This document shows, piece by piece, positions 1 through 6,122 of a DNA stretch of 9,972 bases. This stretch comes from Thermoplasmata archaeon. Lineage in GTDB: Archaea; Thermoplasmatota; Thermoplasmata; Lutacidiplasmatales; UBA184. The notes under the pieces are model-generated. The model made no database searches. It saw nothing but the letters and a program-made list of their open reading frames with translations, and had not been told where the DNA came from. The stretch spans positions 1 through 9,972 of the forward strand of contig JASHUS010000011.1 of assembly GCA_030039865.1 (NCBI GenBank), given 5' to 3'. Position 1 is the stretch's first letter; the number at the start of each line of letters is the position of its first letter. Made by a program: the position numbers and the translations under genes.

Positions 1-1
1 G

Positions 2-793
2 AACGGTGCGGCGCTCGCCGCCTCCCTCGCGGCGGCGGAGAAGGGGGGGGCGGGCGACTGCCTCGTCCTCGCCGCGACCGGCTACGGCGACGCGATCGCC
101 GACGGCGCCTCCCCCTCCCCGCCGGGCGCGGGCGCGGTGGCGTTCCTCTTCCGGGAGGGCGACGGCCCGTCGCTCTCCGAGCTCCTCGGCTCGCTACGTG
201 ACGAGCCGTCGGCGCTCCGCGCGGCGTTCGACCTCTCGCACCGGGCCCCCGAGGCGCTGCGCCGCGCGTGGGTCGGGGAGTGGGAAGCCGATCCCGCGAC
301 CGGCCTGCCGATCGACTTGGCCCGCGAGGCCCCGCTACGGGACCGGGCCCCCGCGGGGAAGTCGGAGGGGGCGTACATCTCCCGCCCGCGCTACCGGGAG
401 ACCGCCGGCCTCCACTGGCGGTTCACGGCCGAGGAGTGCCCGCGCTGCGCGTTCGTCACCTTCCCGGCCCGAGGAGCGTGCCGGTCGTGCGGGAACCTCG
501 AGGGGCTCCGGCGCGTGGACCTGCCCCGGAAGGGGCTCTCCGTCGTGGCGACGACGATCATCGGTCCGGGCGGCCAGCCGACCGAGTTCGACCCGCAGGT
601 CGAGGCGCTCGGGCCGTACGAGGTCGTCCTCGCGGAGCTCGCGCCGGGGATCCGCGTGACGCTCATGGTGGCGGACGCCGCGCCGGGCGCGGTGCGCATC
701 GGCGACCGGGTCGACACTCGGCTCCGCCGGATCTATGCGATGGACGGGGAGTGGCGGTACGGTCGGAAGGCCGTTCCCACCGCCGCCCGCTGA
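2..793 (+). CDS. HMG-CoA synthase-like C-terminus fused to DUF35 zinc ribbon/OB domain (5' partial)
   Basis: The gene enters from the left edge; 263 residues are visible before the TGA at 791. Visible residues 1-50 (NGAALAASL..., then GDCLVLAATGYGDA) resemble the last strand-helix elements of the thiolase-fold HMG-CoA synthase family. Residues about 130-250 form a DUF35-type acyl-CoA-associated domain: a zinc ribbon with C146-x2-C149 and C160-x2-C163, followed by a strand-rich OB-fold region. In archaea HMG-CoA synthase, acetoacetyl-CoA thiolase and a separate DUF35 protein form one complex at the mevalonate pathway entry. Here the DUF35 part appears joined to the synthase. The catalytic Cys/Glu/His region lies outside the window, so the enzyme could be another thiolase-fold member. 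It converges on the M61 gene with an 11-base gap. The DUF35 call is firm; the HMG-CoA synthase identity is moderately sure. Confidence 0.82.
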   Translation, partial: NGAALAASLAAAEKGGAGDCLVLAATGYGDAIADGASPSPPGAGAVAFLFREGDGPSLSELLGSLRDEPSALRAAFDLSHRAPEALRRAWVGEWEADPATGLPIDLAREAPLRDRAPAGKSEGAYISRPRYRETAGLHWRFTAEECPRCAFVTFPARGACRSCGNLEGLRRVDLPRKGLSVVATTIIGPGGQPTEFDPQVEALGPYEVVLAELAPGIRVTLMVADAAPGAVRIGDRVDTRLRRIYAMDGEWRYGRKAVPTAAR

Positions 794-804
794 GCGACGA
801 TCGG

Positions 805-2580
805 CTACGGGCCGGCGGCCGGCTTCGGCGGCTCCCACGGCGCCCCGATCCAGCGTTCGTAGACCTGGCGGGCGAGTTCGTCCGCCCCCTCGACCGGACG
901 GAAGAGGTACGCCTCGGGCGGAGCGGTGCCGAGGGTGACCGGCACCGAGCGCTGGTACCCCCGACGGAAGACCGTGAGCTCGATCGCCGTGCCGGGCGGG
1001 TGCCGCTTCAGGATGCGCTCGAACGTCTCGCTCGTGACCCGGGCCCGGTTGAAGGCGACGATCTCGTCGCCCGGCGTGAGACCGGCCCGGCGCGCGGGGG
1101 TATCGACGAGGACGTTCTTCACCTTCAGCGACCCGTTGGAGCTCTCGAAGCGGATCCCGAGATACCCCGGCTCCTCGTCGGCCGCGTCGGGGTCCTTCGG
1201 CTTCGGGACGAAGGAGAGGCCGGCCTTGCGCGCGAACGCGTCGAAGTCGATCTCGTCGGTCCCCCCGATGTACCGGTCGAAGAACGGGCCGAGCTCGAGC
1301 CCGGTCGACCGGTTCGCGACCGCGAGGATCTCGTCCTCCCGGAGCCCCCGGCCCGTTTTCCCGTACTCCGTCCAGAGGGTGCGGAGCACGGTCTCCAGCG
1401 ACGCGCGGTTCGCGCTCGCCGAACGGATCTCGAGGTCGAGACAGAGCGACGCGAGCTGGCCCTTGACGTAGTAGGAGACCGACTGGTTCGGGGTCTCCTC
1501 GAACGGCTGGTAGTAGTCGATCCAGCTGATCAGGCTCGACTCCTCCGCCGACTGGACCCGACGCCCGGGCGTATCGAGGTAGTCGTGGATCGATTTCGCG
1601 AGCCCTTCCAGGTACTTCGGTACGGTGAGGAGCCCGGCCCGGCGGAGGATGAGCTCGGAGAAGTACTCGGTCGACCCCTCCATCCACCACAGGAGCCGCG
1701 TGTACACTTCCCGGGTGTAGTCGAACGGCCCGAGCACCTTCGGTCGGATCCGCTTCACGTTGTACAGGTGAAAGTACTCGTGGCTCGTGAGGCGCAGGAA
1801 CCGCTCGTATCCTTCCGGGCCCCGGAAGGCGAAGCGCGGGACGACGCACGACGTCGAGCTCGCGTGCTCGAGCCCGCCGTCCGAGACGTCGTGCACGTGA
1901 TAGAAGAAGGTGTAGCCCGTGAGCGGCGAATCTCCGACGAGGCGGACGGTCGCCTCGACGATCCGCCCGATGTCCTCCTCGAGGCGGTGGAGCTCGTAGT
2001 TGCCGCCGTCGCCGCAGATCGCGATGCGGTGCGGGATGCCGCCCGGTCGGATCGTGACCACGAGCGGCCGGCCCGCATCGATCGGACTGTCGACGAGGGT
2101 ATCGTAGTCCGGGGCCCGGAAGCTCGGGGGGTGGGTGCCCGCCTCCGCGAGCTCGGTCACCACCCGCCAGTCGGGCGGGACGTCGAGCCGGACCTCGAGC
2201 GGATCGGCGAGATGTCCGTCGACGTACGGCAGGCAGAGCGCCGCGTTCAGGAACATGTGCTCGGGGGTGAGATCGAACGCCTCGTCGATCATCTCGTGCC
2301 CGTAGACCGAGTACTCGATCCGCAGCGCGGTAACGCCCTGGCTCGGTACGCGCCAGCGGGCCTTGTCCACCCGTTCCACGGGGATCGCCGTCCCGCCCGG
2401 CATTTGGGAGGCCCGGAGGCCGCGGAACCCGCGCGCGTAGTTCGCGATGTGATACGAGCCCGGGACCCAGGAGGGCAGCACGAGGTCGACGTGCGGCTCG
2501 GCGACGCCTTCGAGGTCGATCGTGAAGCGCCCCCGATGCTCGGCCGGTTCGGCGGCGCGCGCCGTGTAGACGATCCGCAT
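805..2580 (-). CDS. M61 family metallopeptidase with C-terminal PDZ domain
   Basis: This 591-residue protein has the hallmarks of peptidase family M61 (glycyl aminopeptidase type). The N-terminal beta domain occupies about 1-170. The zinc site HEYFH lies at 267-271 inside the family signature SHEYFHLYNVKRIRP, and WMEGSTEYF follows at 299-307, where E301 is the expected third zinc ligand. A helical region runs to about 455. A PDZ domain covers about 472-550 (YLGIRF carboxylate-binding loop, then DTPARRAGLTPGDEIVAF), typical of M61 proteins. The length matches the family. No signal peptide or membrane helix is seen, so it is probably a cytosolic aminopeptidase acting on small peptides; the substrate is inferred. 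The ATG start is 11 bases downstream of the stop of the coiled-coil gene, with no clear Shine-Dalgarno, suggesting co-transcription. Confidence 0.94.
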   Translation of the reverse strand: MRIVYTARAAEPAEHRGRFTIDLEGVAEPHVDLVLPSWVPGSYHIANYARGFRGLRASQMPGGTAIPVERVDKARWRVPSQGVTALRIEYSVYGHEMIDEAFDLTPEHMFLNAALCLPYVDGHLADPLEVRLDVPPDWRVVTELAEAGTHPPSFRAPDYDTLVDSPIDAGRPLVVTIRPGGIPHRIAICGDGGNYELHRLEEDIGRIVEATVRLVGDSPLTGYTFFYHVHDVSDGGLEHASSTSCVVPRFAFRGPEGYERFLRLTSHEYFHLYNVKRIRPKVLGPFDYTREVYTRLLWWMEGSTEYFSELILRRAGLLTVPKYLEGLAKSIHDYLDTPGRRVQSAEESSLISWIDYYQPFEETPNQSVSYYVKGQLASLCLDLEIRSASANRASLETVLRTLWTEYGKTGRGLREDEILAVANRSTGLELGPFFDRYIGGTDEIDFDAFARKAGLSFVPKPKDPDAADEEPGYLGIRFESSNGSLKVKNVLVDTPARRAGLTPGDEIVAFNRARVTSETFERILKRHPPGTAIELTVFRRGYQRSVPVTLGTAPPEAYLFRPVEGADELARQVYERWIGAPWEPPKPAAGP

Positions 2581-2591
2581 CGTCGCCGTCG

Positions 2592-2810
2592 CTAGCCGAA
2601 GCCGGGGACGTCCGAGCGGCGGTCCGCCTTCTTACCCGACCCGTACGGCTCCGAGGCGATCCCGAGGTGCGTCGCGAGCATGCGGAACGTGGTCACGAGC
2701 TGGTCGATCGCCTTGGCCATCTCCTGCTGTTCGGCCCGGAGCTGCTGGATCTCCTCCCGCAGCTGGCGCAGCTCGACCTCCCAGCGGTCTCCGTCCGACG
2801 TGGATCGCAC
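2592..2810 (-). CDS. Small coiled-coil protein, 72 aa
   Basis: This encodes 72 residues from a GTG start at 2810, with a purine-rich AAGGGGTG stretch about 5 bases upstream that could act as a Shine-Dalgarno. Residues about 9-45 form a heptad-like amphipathic helix rich in Glu, Gln and Leu (VELRQLREEIQQLRAEQQ, then MAKAIDQLVTTF), consistent with a dimeric or trimeric coiled coil. The tail (about 52-72) is polar and probably flexible. There is no enzyme motif or recognised family. It sits 11 bases upstream of the M61 peptidase on the same strand and likely shares its transcript, so it could be an oligomerisation or adaptor partner; that is inference from position only. A TATA-like element lies in the short gap upstream. 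Confidence 0.72.
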   Translation of the reverse strand: MRSTSDGDRWEVELRQLREEIQQLRAEQQEMAKAIDQLVTTFRMLATHLGIASEPYGSGKKADRRSDVPGFG

Positions 2811-2846
2811 GTTCGCACCCCTTGGCGCGGCGGGAGCCGCGCTCGC

Positions 2847-2855
2847 TACATAGAA
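2847..2855 (-). promoter_or_regulatory. Putative TATA box for the coiled-coil/M61 pair
   Basis: On the minus strand this reads TTCTATGTA, an AT-rich island in the otherwise very GC-rich 61-base gap between two same-strand genes. It lies about 40 bases upstream of the GTG at 2810. That would give a short leader of 10-15 bases containing the AAGGGG motif. This is a pattern match only. Confidence 0.35.
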
Positions 2856-2871
2856 CGTTCGGGGGCGGTTC

Positions 2872-3423
2872 TCAGCGCCGGTCCCCGGTCGGACCGAACG
2901 GAGAGCCGCTGGTCCCCTTCTCGACGAACGGGACCCAGTTCTCCTTCTCTGCGGAGTAGTCGACGCGCTGGAGCTCGACGACGAACCCCTTCAGGAGTTC
3001 CGCCGGCGCCGGGCGGATCGAGAGGGCGTAGACATAGATCCCGAAGTCCATGAACTCCGTGATCCGGCGCAGCACTTCGGGGAGCGCGTCCCGGGGCACG
3101 ACCACGCGGATCGACGTCTCGCCGAGGAGAGTCGAGAACTCGTCGACGTCGAACGGCCGTTCCAGCGTGATGAGGTTCGAGGGGGGTGGAGGGGGCGAAC
3201 CGGTGGGCGGCGAGGGGGAGGGCGGCGCGGACGGCGGGGCGACCGGCGCGCTCGGCGTCGTGGCGCGCGGAGGGGGGCCGCGAGGCGCGAGCGCCGGATC
3301 CTTGGGCGGGTAGCGGTCGAGCACGGGGCTCGGATCCCGGCCGACGAATCCCCGAGCCCGTTTCGGGGCCGACGGGGTTCGACGCGCCTTGGTCCGCGCG
3401 CGGGTCTTGCGGGTCGGAGCCAT
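2872..3423 (-). CDS. Unrecognised protein: basic/proline-rich disordered N-terminus plus compact C-terminal domain
   Basis: This encodes 183 residues from an ATG at 3423. Residues 1-25 are strongly basic (K/R/T/A repeats), and about 26-82 are Pro/Ser/Ala rich including PPPPP near 78-82, so the first 82 residues are probably disordered. Residues about 85-170 look folded, with predicted strand-helix alternation (ITLERPFDVDEF, SIRVVVPRDALPEVLRRITE, IYVYALSIRPAP, LKGFVVELQRVDY). The C-terminal domain matches no family I can name. The basic tail suggests nucleic-acid contact, which is inference. There is no Shine-Dalgarno; a TATA-like AACTTATC lies about 31 bases upstream, supporting the ATG as a leaderless start. 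The reading frame is supported by a plausible folded domain and by the fit with neighbouring genes. Confidence 0.75.
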   Translation of the reverse strand: MAPTRKTRARTKARRTPSAPKRARGFVGRDPSPVLDRYPPKDPALAPRGPPPRATTPSAPVAPPSAPPSPSPPTGSPPPPPSNLITLERPFDVDEFSTLLGETSIRVVVPRDALPEVLRRITEFMDFGIYVYALSIRPAPAELLKGFVVELQRVDYSAEKENWVPFVEKGTSGSPFGPTGDRR

Positions 3424-3449
3424 TCGACGCGGTATCAGCCGGAGCGGGT

Positions 3450-3457
3450 GATAAGTT
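3450..3457 (-). promoter_or_regulatory. TATA box, leaderless promoter of the 2872-3423 gene
   Basis: On the minus strand this reads AACTTATC, centred about 31 bases before the ATG at 3423. With the usual archaeal TATA-to-start-site distance of about 25-27 bases, transcription would begin within a few bases of the ATG. The spacing matches the boxes proposed at 7463, 8412 and 9864. Confidence 0.5.
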
Positions 3458-3625
3458 GGGGGGAGCGCGGACCGCGGTGGATCCCGAGGGAGCTCCCGGG
3501 CCCGCTCGCGACGCCGGGGCGCCGGAAGGTGTCGAAACCGTGGTCTCCCGGCGGGTTTGTCGCGAATCGCACCGTGCGACTATACGTCACGGGGAGCCCG
3601 TTTTGTAGCGTCTGCGACGACAGGA

Positions 3626-3635
3626 GCATTATGTA
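3626..3635 (+). promoter_or_regulatory. Putative TATA box of tes
   Basis: GCATTATGTA is an AT-rich island about 70 bases upstream of the tes ATG. A start site near 3659 would give a leader of about 44 bases carrying GTGAGG (3689-3694) as Shine-Dalgarno, 8 bases before the ATG. An alternative, stronger-looking box is CTATACGT at 3580-3587, which would give a leader of about 90 bases. Confidence 0.4.
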
Positions 3636-3702
3636 GGATGGAGTGGGTGTGCTGCCTCGGGCCCCCGCGTAGAAACGGCGGGCCGAAAGTGAGGAACCTA
3701 CA

Positions 3703-5412
3703 ATGCCCGCACGCGTGATGAAGGAGTTCCAGGCGCCGCGCGGACTTCCCCGGAAGACCGCCTCGGTCTGCCCGGAGTGCATCAAGGTCATTCCCGCGAT
3801 CGTCCGGGAGAAGGACGGCCGCGTGATCATGGAAAAGACGTGCCGAACGCACGGATACTTCTGGGACATCATCTCGAACGACGTCGACTTCTACCTGCGG
3901 ATGGAGGTCTACGCCCACGACGGGGTCGGCTACGAGAACCCGTACTATGACAAGTTCCGCGGCTGCCCGACCACGTGCGGGATGTGCAGCCACCACAAGT
4001 CCCACACGGGACTCGCCCTCGTCGATCTGACGAACCGCTGCAATCTGAAGTGCCCGGTCTGCTTCGCGAACGCGAACGCCGCAGGCTACGTCTTTGAGCC
4101 GACCCGCGAGCAGATCCACTTCATGCTGAAGACCCTGCGGGAACAGAAGCCCGTCGGGACGGTCGCGGTCCAGTTCTCGGGCGGCGAACCGACCCTCTCG
4201 CCGCTCTTCCTCGACGCGGTGTCGATGGCGCGGGACCTCGGCTTCAAGCAGGTCCAGGTCGCGACGAACGGCATCCGGGTCGCCAACGAACCCGGCTTCG
4301 CCCAGCAGTGCCGCGAGGCGGGTCTGCACACGCTCTACCTCCAGTTCGATGGACTGGACGACGAGATCTACCGCAAGGTGCGGGGCGTCCCGCTCCTCAA
4401 GGTGAAGCAGAAGGCGATCCAGGCCGCCCGGGAGACCCACTCCTCGGCCGCGGAGCTCGCGGCGGGCAAGCCGGACAAGCCGCTCAGCGTGGTGCTCGTC
4501 CCGACGCTCGTCGGCGGGTTCAACGAGAAGGAGATCTGGCCGACCGTCAAGTTCGCGATCGACAACATCGACGTCGTGCGCGGCGTCAACTTCCAGCCGG
4601 TCGCGCTCACGGCCCGTATCCCCGACAAGGACCGCTTCCAGATGCGGTTCACCCAGTCGGACCTCGTGCGCATCCTGTGCACGGAGGGGCCGTTCGACAA
4701 GTCGGACTTCTTCCCCGTGCCGTCGGTCGCACCGATCTCCGAGCTCGTCTCGATCATCCACGGCGAGGAGAAGATGACCCTCACGACCCACCCCGGCTGC
4801 GGGTGCGCCACGTTCGCCTTCGTCAGCGCGGACGGCCAGAAGATCACCCCGCTGCCGCGGTTCATGGACGTCGACGGGTTCTTCGAGAACGTCGAGACGA
4901 TGATCGAGAAGTACCGGGACGCGCGCTTCGCGCGGGTCCGGACGGCGGTCGCCGGGGCCCGCCTGCTCCACGACGTCGCGAAGTACTTCGACTTCTCGCG
5001 TGCGCCGGAGGGCCTCAGCGAGAAGAACTGCGTCCGCGTCATCGCGGGGATCTTCACGGAGGGCAACAAGGAGGCCCTCGCGAAGTTCACCTGGCGGACG
5101 CTCTACATCGGGAACATGCACTTCCAGGACGCGTACGACTACGATATCCAGCGCCTCATGCGCTGCGATATCCACTACGCGGTACCGGACGGGCGCGTCA
5201 TCCCGTTCTGCTCGTACAACTCGGGCCCGATCTACCGGACGGAGGTCGAGAAGAAGTTCTCGATCCCGATCGCGGACTGGCAGACCGCCAAGAAGCAGGG
5301 CGGCGCCCAGCTGAAGACGATCGAGACGATGGGCGTCAACGGCGAGGTCATCGTCGACCCCGAGTACTACAAGATCCGGGCGCTCAAGGGCGCGCCCGGG
5401 ATGTCGACCTAG
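3703..5412 (+). CDS. tes: Tetraether lipid synthase-type radical SAM enzyme (Tes/GDGT synthase family)
   Basis: This 569-residue radical SAM protein matches the archaeal Tes family (MJ0619-like), which forms the C-C bonds between phytanyl chain ends that turn archaeol lipids into membrane-spanning tetraethers. Visible features: an N-terminal C23-x2-C26 and C47 resembling the family's mononuclear iron site; GCPTTCGMC with C88, C92, C95 (auxiliary cluster); the radical SAM motif CNLKCPVC with C113, C117, C120; the SAM-binding SGGEPT at 159-164; GCGC with C366 and C368; and later C443, C488, C503 as possible further ligands. The length fits the family. The ATG has GAGG 8 bases upstream. It stands alone, divergent from one unknown gene and convergent with another. 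The sequence cannot exclude a paralogue that makes another bridge (macrocyclic archaeol or H-shaped tetraethers). Family membership is very sure; the exact product is less so. Confidence 0.93.
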   Translation: MPARVMKEFQAPRGLPRKTASVCPECIKVIPAIVREKDGRVIMEKTCRTHGYFWDIISNDVDFYLRMEVYAHDGVGYENPYYDKFRGCPTTCGMCSHHKSHTGLALVDLTNRCNLKCPVCFANANAAGYVFEPTREQIHFMLKTLREQKPVGTVAVQFSGGEPTLSPLFLDAVSMARDLGFKQVQVATNGIRVANEPGFAQQCREAGLHTLYLQFDGLDDEIYRKVRGVPLLKVKQKAIQAARETHSSAAELAAGKPDKPLSVVLVPTLVGGFNEKEIWPTVKFAIDNIDVVRGVNFQPVALTARIPDKDRFQMRFTQSDLVRILCTEGPFDKSDFFPVPSVAPISELVSIIHGEEKMTLTTHPGCGCATFAFVSADGQKITPLPRFMDVDGFFENVETMIEKYRDARFARVRTAVAGARLLHDVAKYFDFSRAPEGLSEKNCVRVIAGIFTEGNKEALAKFTWRTLYIGNMHFQDAYDYDIQRLMRCDIHYAVPDGRVIPFCSYNSGPIYRTEVEKKFSIPIADWQTAKKQGGAQLKTIETMGVNGEVIVDPEYYKIRALKGAPGMST

Positions 5413-5440
5413 ACGGCTCGAACTCCCGCGGCGGACCCAA

Positions 5441-5454
5441 CCCCTTCCTTCTTC
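5441..5454 (+). terminator. Possible pyrimidine-tract terminator after tes
   Basis: CCCCTTCCTTCTTC lies about 30 bases past the tes stop in the 72-base gap between convergent genes. Archaeal termination favours pyrimidine/T-rich tracts without a required hairpin. The tract has few T residues, so the call is weak. Confidence 0.25.
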
Positions 5455-5484
5455 GTCGGTCCCAGAGCGTGGTCGTAGGCCGCG

Positions 5485-5961
5485 CTAGGCGGGGCTAACG
5501 AGCAATCGGCCGGGGCGCCGCCACGCGAGGCTTTCGGGACCCCGGTCCGATGACCGAGCCGCGATCGCGCGGTCGATGAGCGACCAGAGCCGGGGCCGGG
5601 GCGTCGGTCGGCCCCCCGCGGCCTTCGGTTCGGGATGGCCCTCGAGCCATCGCGCCGCCGCCTCGATGTGCTTGCACGTCCCGAGGCCCCGGCGGGCGAA
5701 GTCCGTGCAGGTGCAGAGCGCCACATCCCTCGCGGGGAACGTCGGAAGGAGGACCTGGTAGCCCGTGCGGTGGATGGGGTTACGCACTTCGAGCCGCAAG
5801 TAGGGTTCGGTCGAGCGGACGCGGACGTCGAGCGCCTCCTCGATCGCCCGCTGGCGGCGTTCGTTCACGGCCGATTGTCGGCTCCCGGGTCCGCTCGCGG
5901 GCAGTTCCGACGGGGTCCGGCGCGAGTCGGGCATGCTAGTGTGGAGCCGAGCGCGTCTCAT
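5485..5961 (-). CDS. Solo SWIM zinc-finger protein, 158 aa
   Basis: The core is a SWIM zinc finger: C83-x-C85 (LCTCTDF) and C96-x-H98 in GTCKHIEAA, matching CxC-xn-CxH and also the CxHxxA form (Ala at 101) noted for the Shu2/SWS1 recombination family and for SWIM domains in SNF2 helicases. A short strand/helix segment (about 32-75) precedes it, with YLRLEVRNPIHRTGYQVLLP leading into the finger. Residues 1-30 and 110-158 are polar, Pro/Arg rich and probably flexible. There is no helicase domain here or nearby, so the SWIM module stands alone; DNA or protein binding is the likely role. The start is uncertain: ATG at 5961 gives 158 residues, but ATG at 5934 (149 residues) has an AT-rich GCTAATGA about 28 bases upstream and would fit a leaderless transcript. 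The gene is divergent from the antiporter. Confidence 0.85.
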   Translation of the reverse strand: MRRARLHTSMPDSRRTPSELPASGPGSRQSAVNERRQRAIEEALDVRVRSTEPYLRLEVRNPIHRTGYQVLLPTFPARDVALCTCTDFARRGLGTCKHIEAAARWLEGHPEPKAAGGRPTPRPRLWSLIDRAIAARSSDRGPESLAWRRPGRLLVSPA

Positions 5962-6013
5962 TAGCGGAGCCGTCCGAAGTCCCCCAAGGTTCCCGAGAAC
6001 TACTCAGAGAGAA

Positions 6014-6021
6014 ACTACATA
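6014..6021 (+). promoter_or_regulatory. Putative TATA box of the antiporter gene
   Basis: CTACATAC is preceded by a purine-rich AGAGAGAA stretch that could act as a BRE. A start site near 6045 would fall within the inverted repeat and leave a leader of about 78 bases, unlike the leaderless genes further right. Confidence 0.35.
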
Positions 6022-6031
6022 CCACGGGGAC

Positions 6032-6071
6032 CTCTTCCTCAGACGGTCGCGACCGCGCCGTTGAGGAAGGG
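6032..6071. repeat. Long imperfect inverted repeat upstream of the antiporter
   Basis: CTTCCTCA (6034-6041) pairs with TGAGGAAG (6062-6069), and ACGG (6043-6046) pairs with CCGT (6058-6061). G6042 is a single bulge and the loop is 11 bases. C6032-G6071 and a T6033-G6070 wobble extend the outer stem, for about 14 pairs in all. It could be a DNA operator or, if transcribed, a leader stem-loop. Confidence 0.7.
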
Positions 6072-6122
6072 AACTACGGTAGATCCGAGGCGTGCGCGTC
6101 TCATCGCCGGAAAGGGGCCCCC

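Larger units (their letters stand above)
3424..3702. other. 279-base divergent intergenic region upstream of tes
   Basis: This separates the minus-strand gene starting at 3423 from tes. The left two thirds is GC-rich and includes the palindrome GGGAGCTCCC (3488-3497). AT-rich islands occur at 3580-3588 (CTATACGTC) and 3626-3635 (GCATTATGTA), both possible TATA boxes for tes. A short GC stem (CCCGC at 3664-3668 with GCGGG at 3678-3682) lies in the presumed leader. I see no tRNA, small RNA or convincing coding frame. Confidence 0.6.
5962..6122. other. Divergent intergenic region, SWIM gene / antiporter
   Basis: This 161-base region carries three copies of GAA(A)CTAC (5997-6003, 6011-6018, 6071-6077), a TATA-like ACTACATACC (6014-6023), a long imperfect inverted repeat (6032-6071) and a purine-rich GGAAAGGGG (6109-6117) just ahead of the antiporter GTG. 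No RNA gene or coding frame is evident. Confidence 0.6.

Noticed and set aside
335..1849. A minus-strand open frame of 504 codons.
   Set aside because: It overlaps the fusion protein and the M61 gene in other frames and is Arg/Pro-rich with no recognisable motif.
268..2595. A plus-strand open frame of 775 codons across the left part of the window.
   Set aside because: It is Arg/Gly/Ala-rich with no folded-domain pattern and lies opposite the M61 peptidase, which has clear catalytic and PDZ motifs. Long spurious frames are expected at this GC content.
3448..3636. A 62-codon plus-strand frame in the tes upstream region, ending in a C-x2-C pair.
   Set aside because: It covers GC-rich intergenic DNA and promoter-like islands and has no ribosome site or recognisable domain.
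3580..5175. A minus-strand open frame of 531 codons opposite tes.
   Set aside because: Its low-complexity Asp/Arg/Val composition is typical of an antisense shadow of a GC-rich gene; tes carries all family motifs.
5951..6104. Exact 11-base direct repeat GCGCGTCTCAT at 5951-5961 and 6094-6104, possibly attachment-like.
   Set aside because: An 11-mer pair is expected by chance in 10 kb of biased DNA, and no integrase or cargo lies between.
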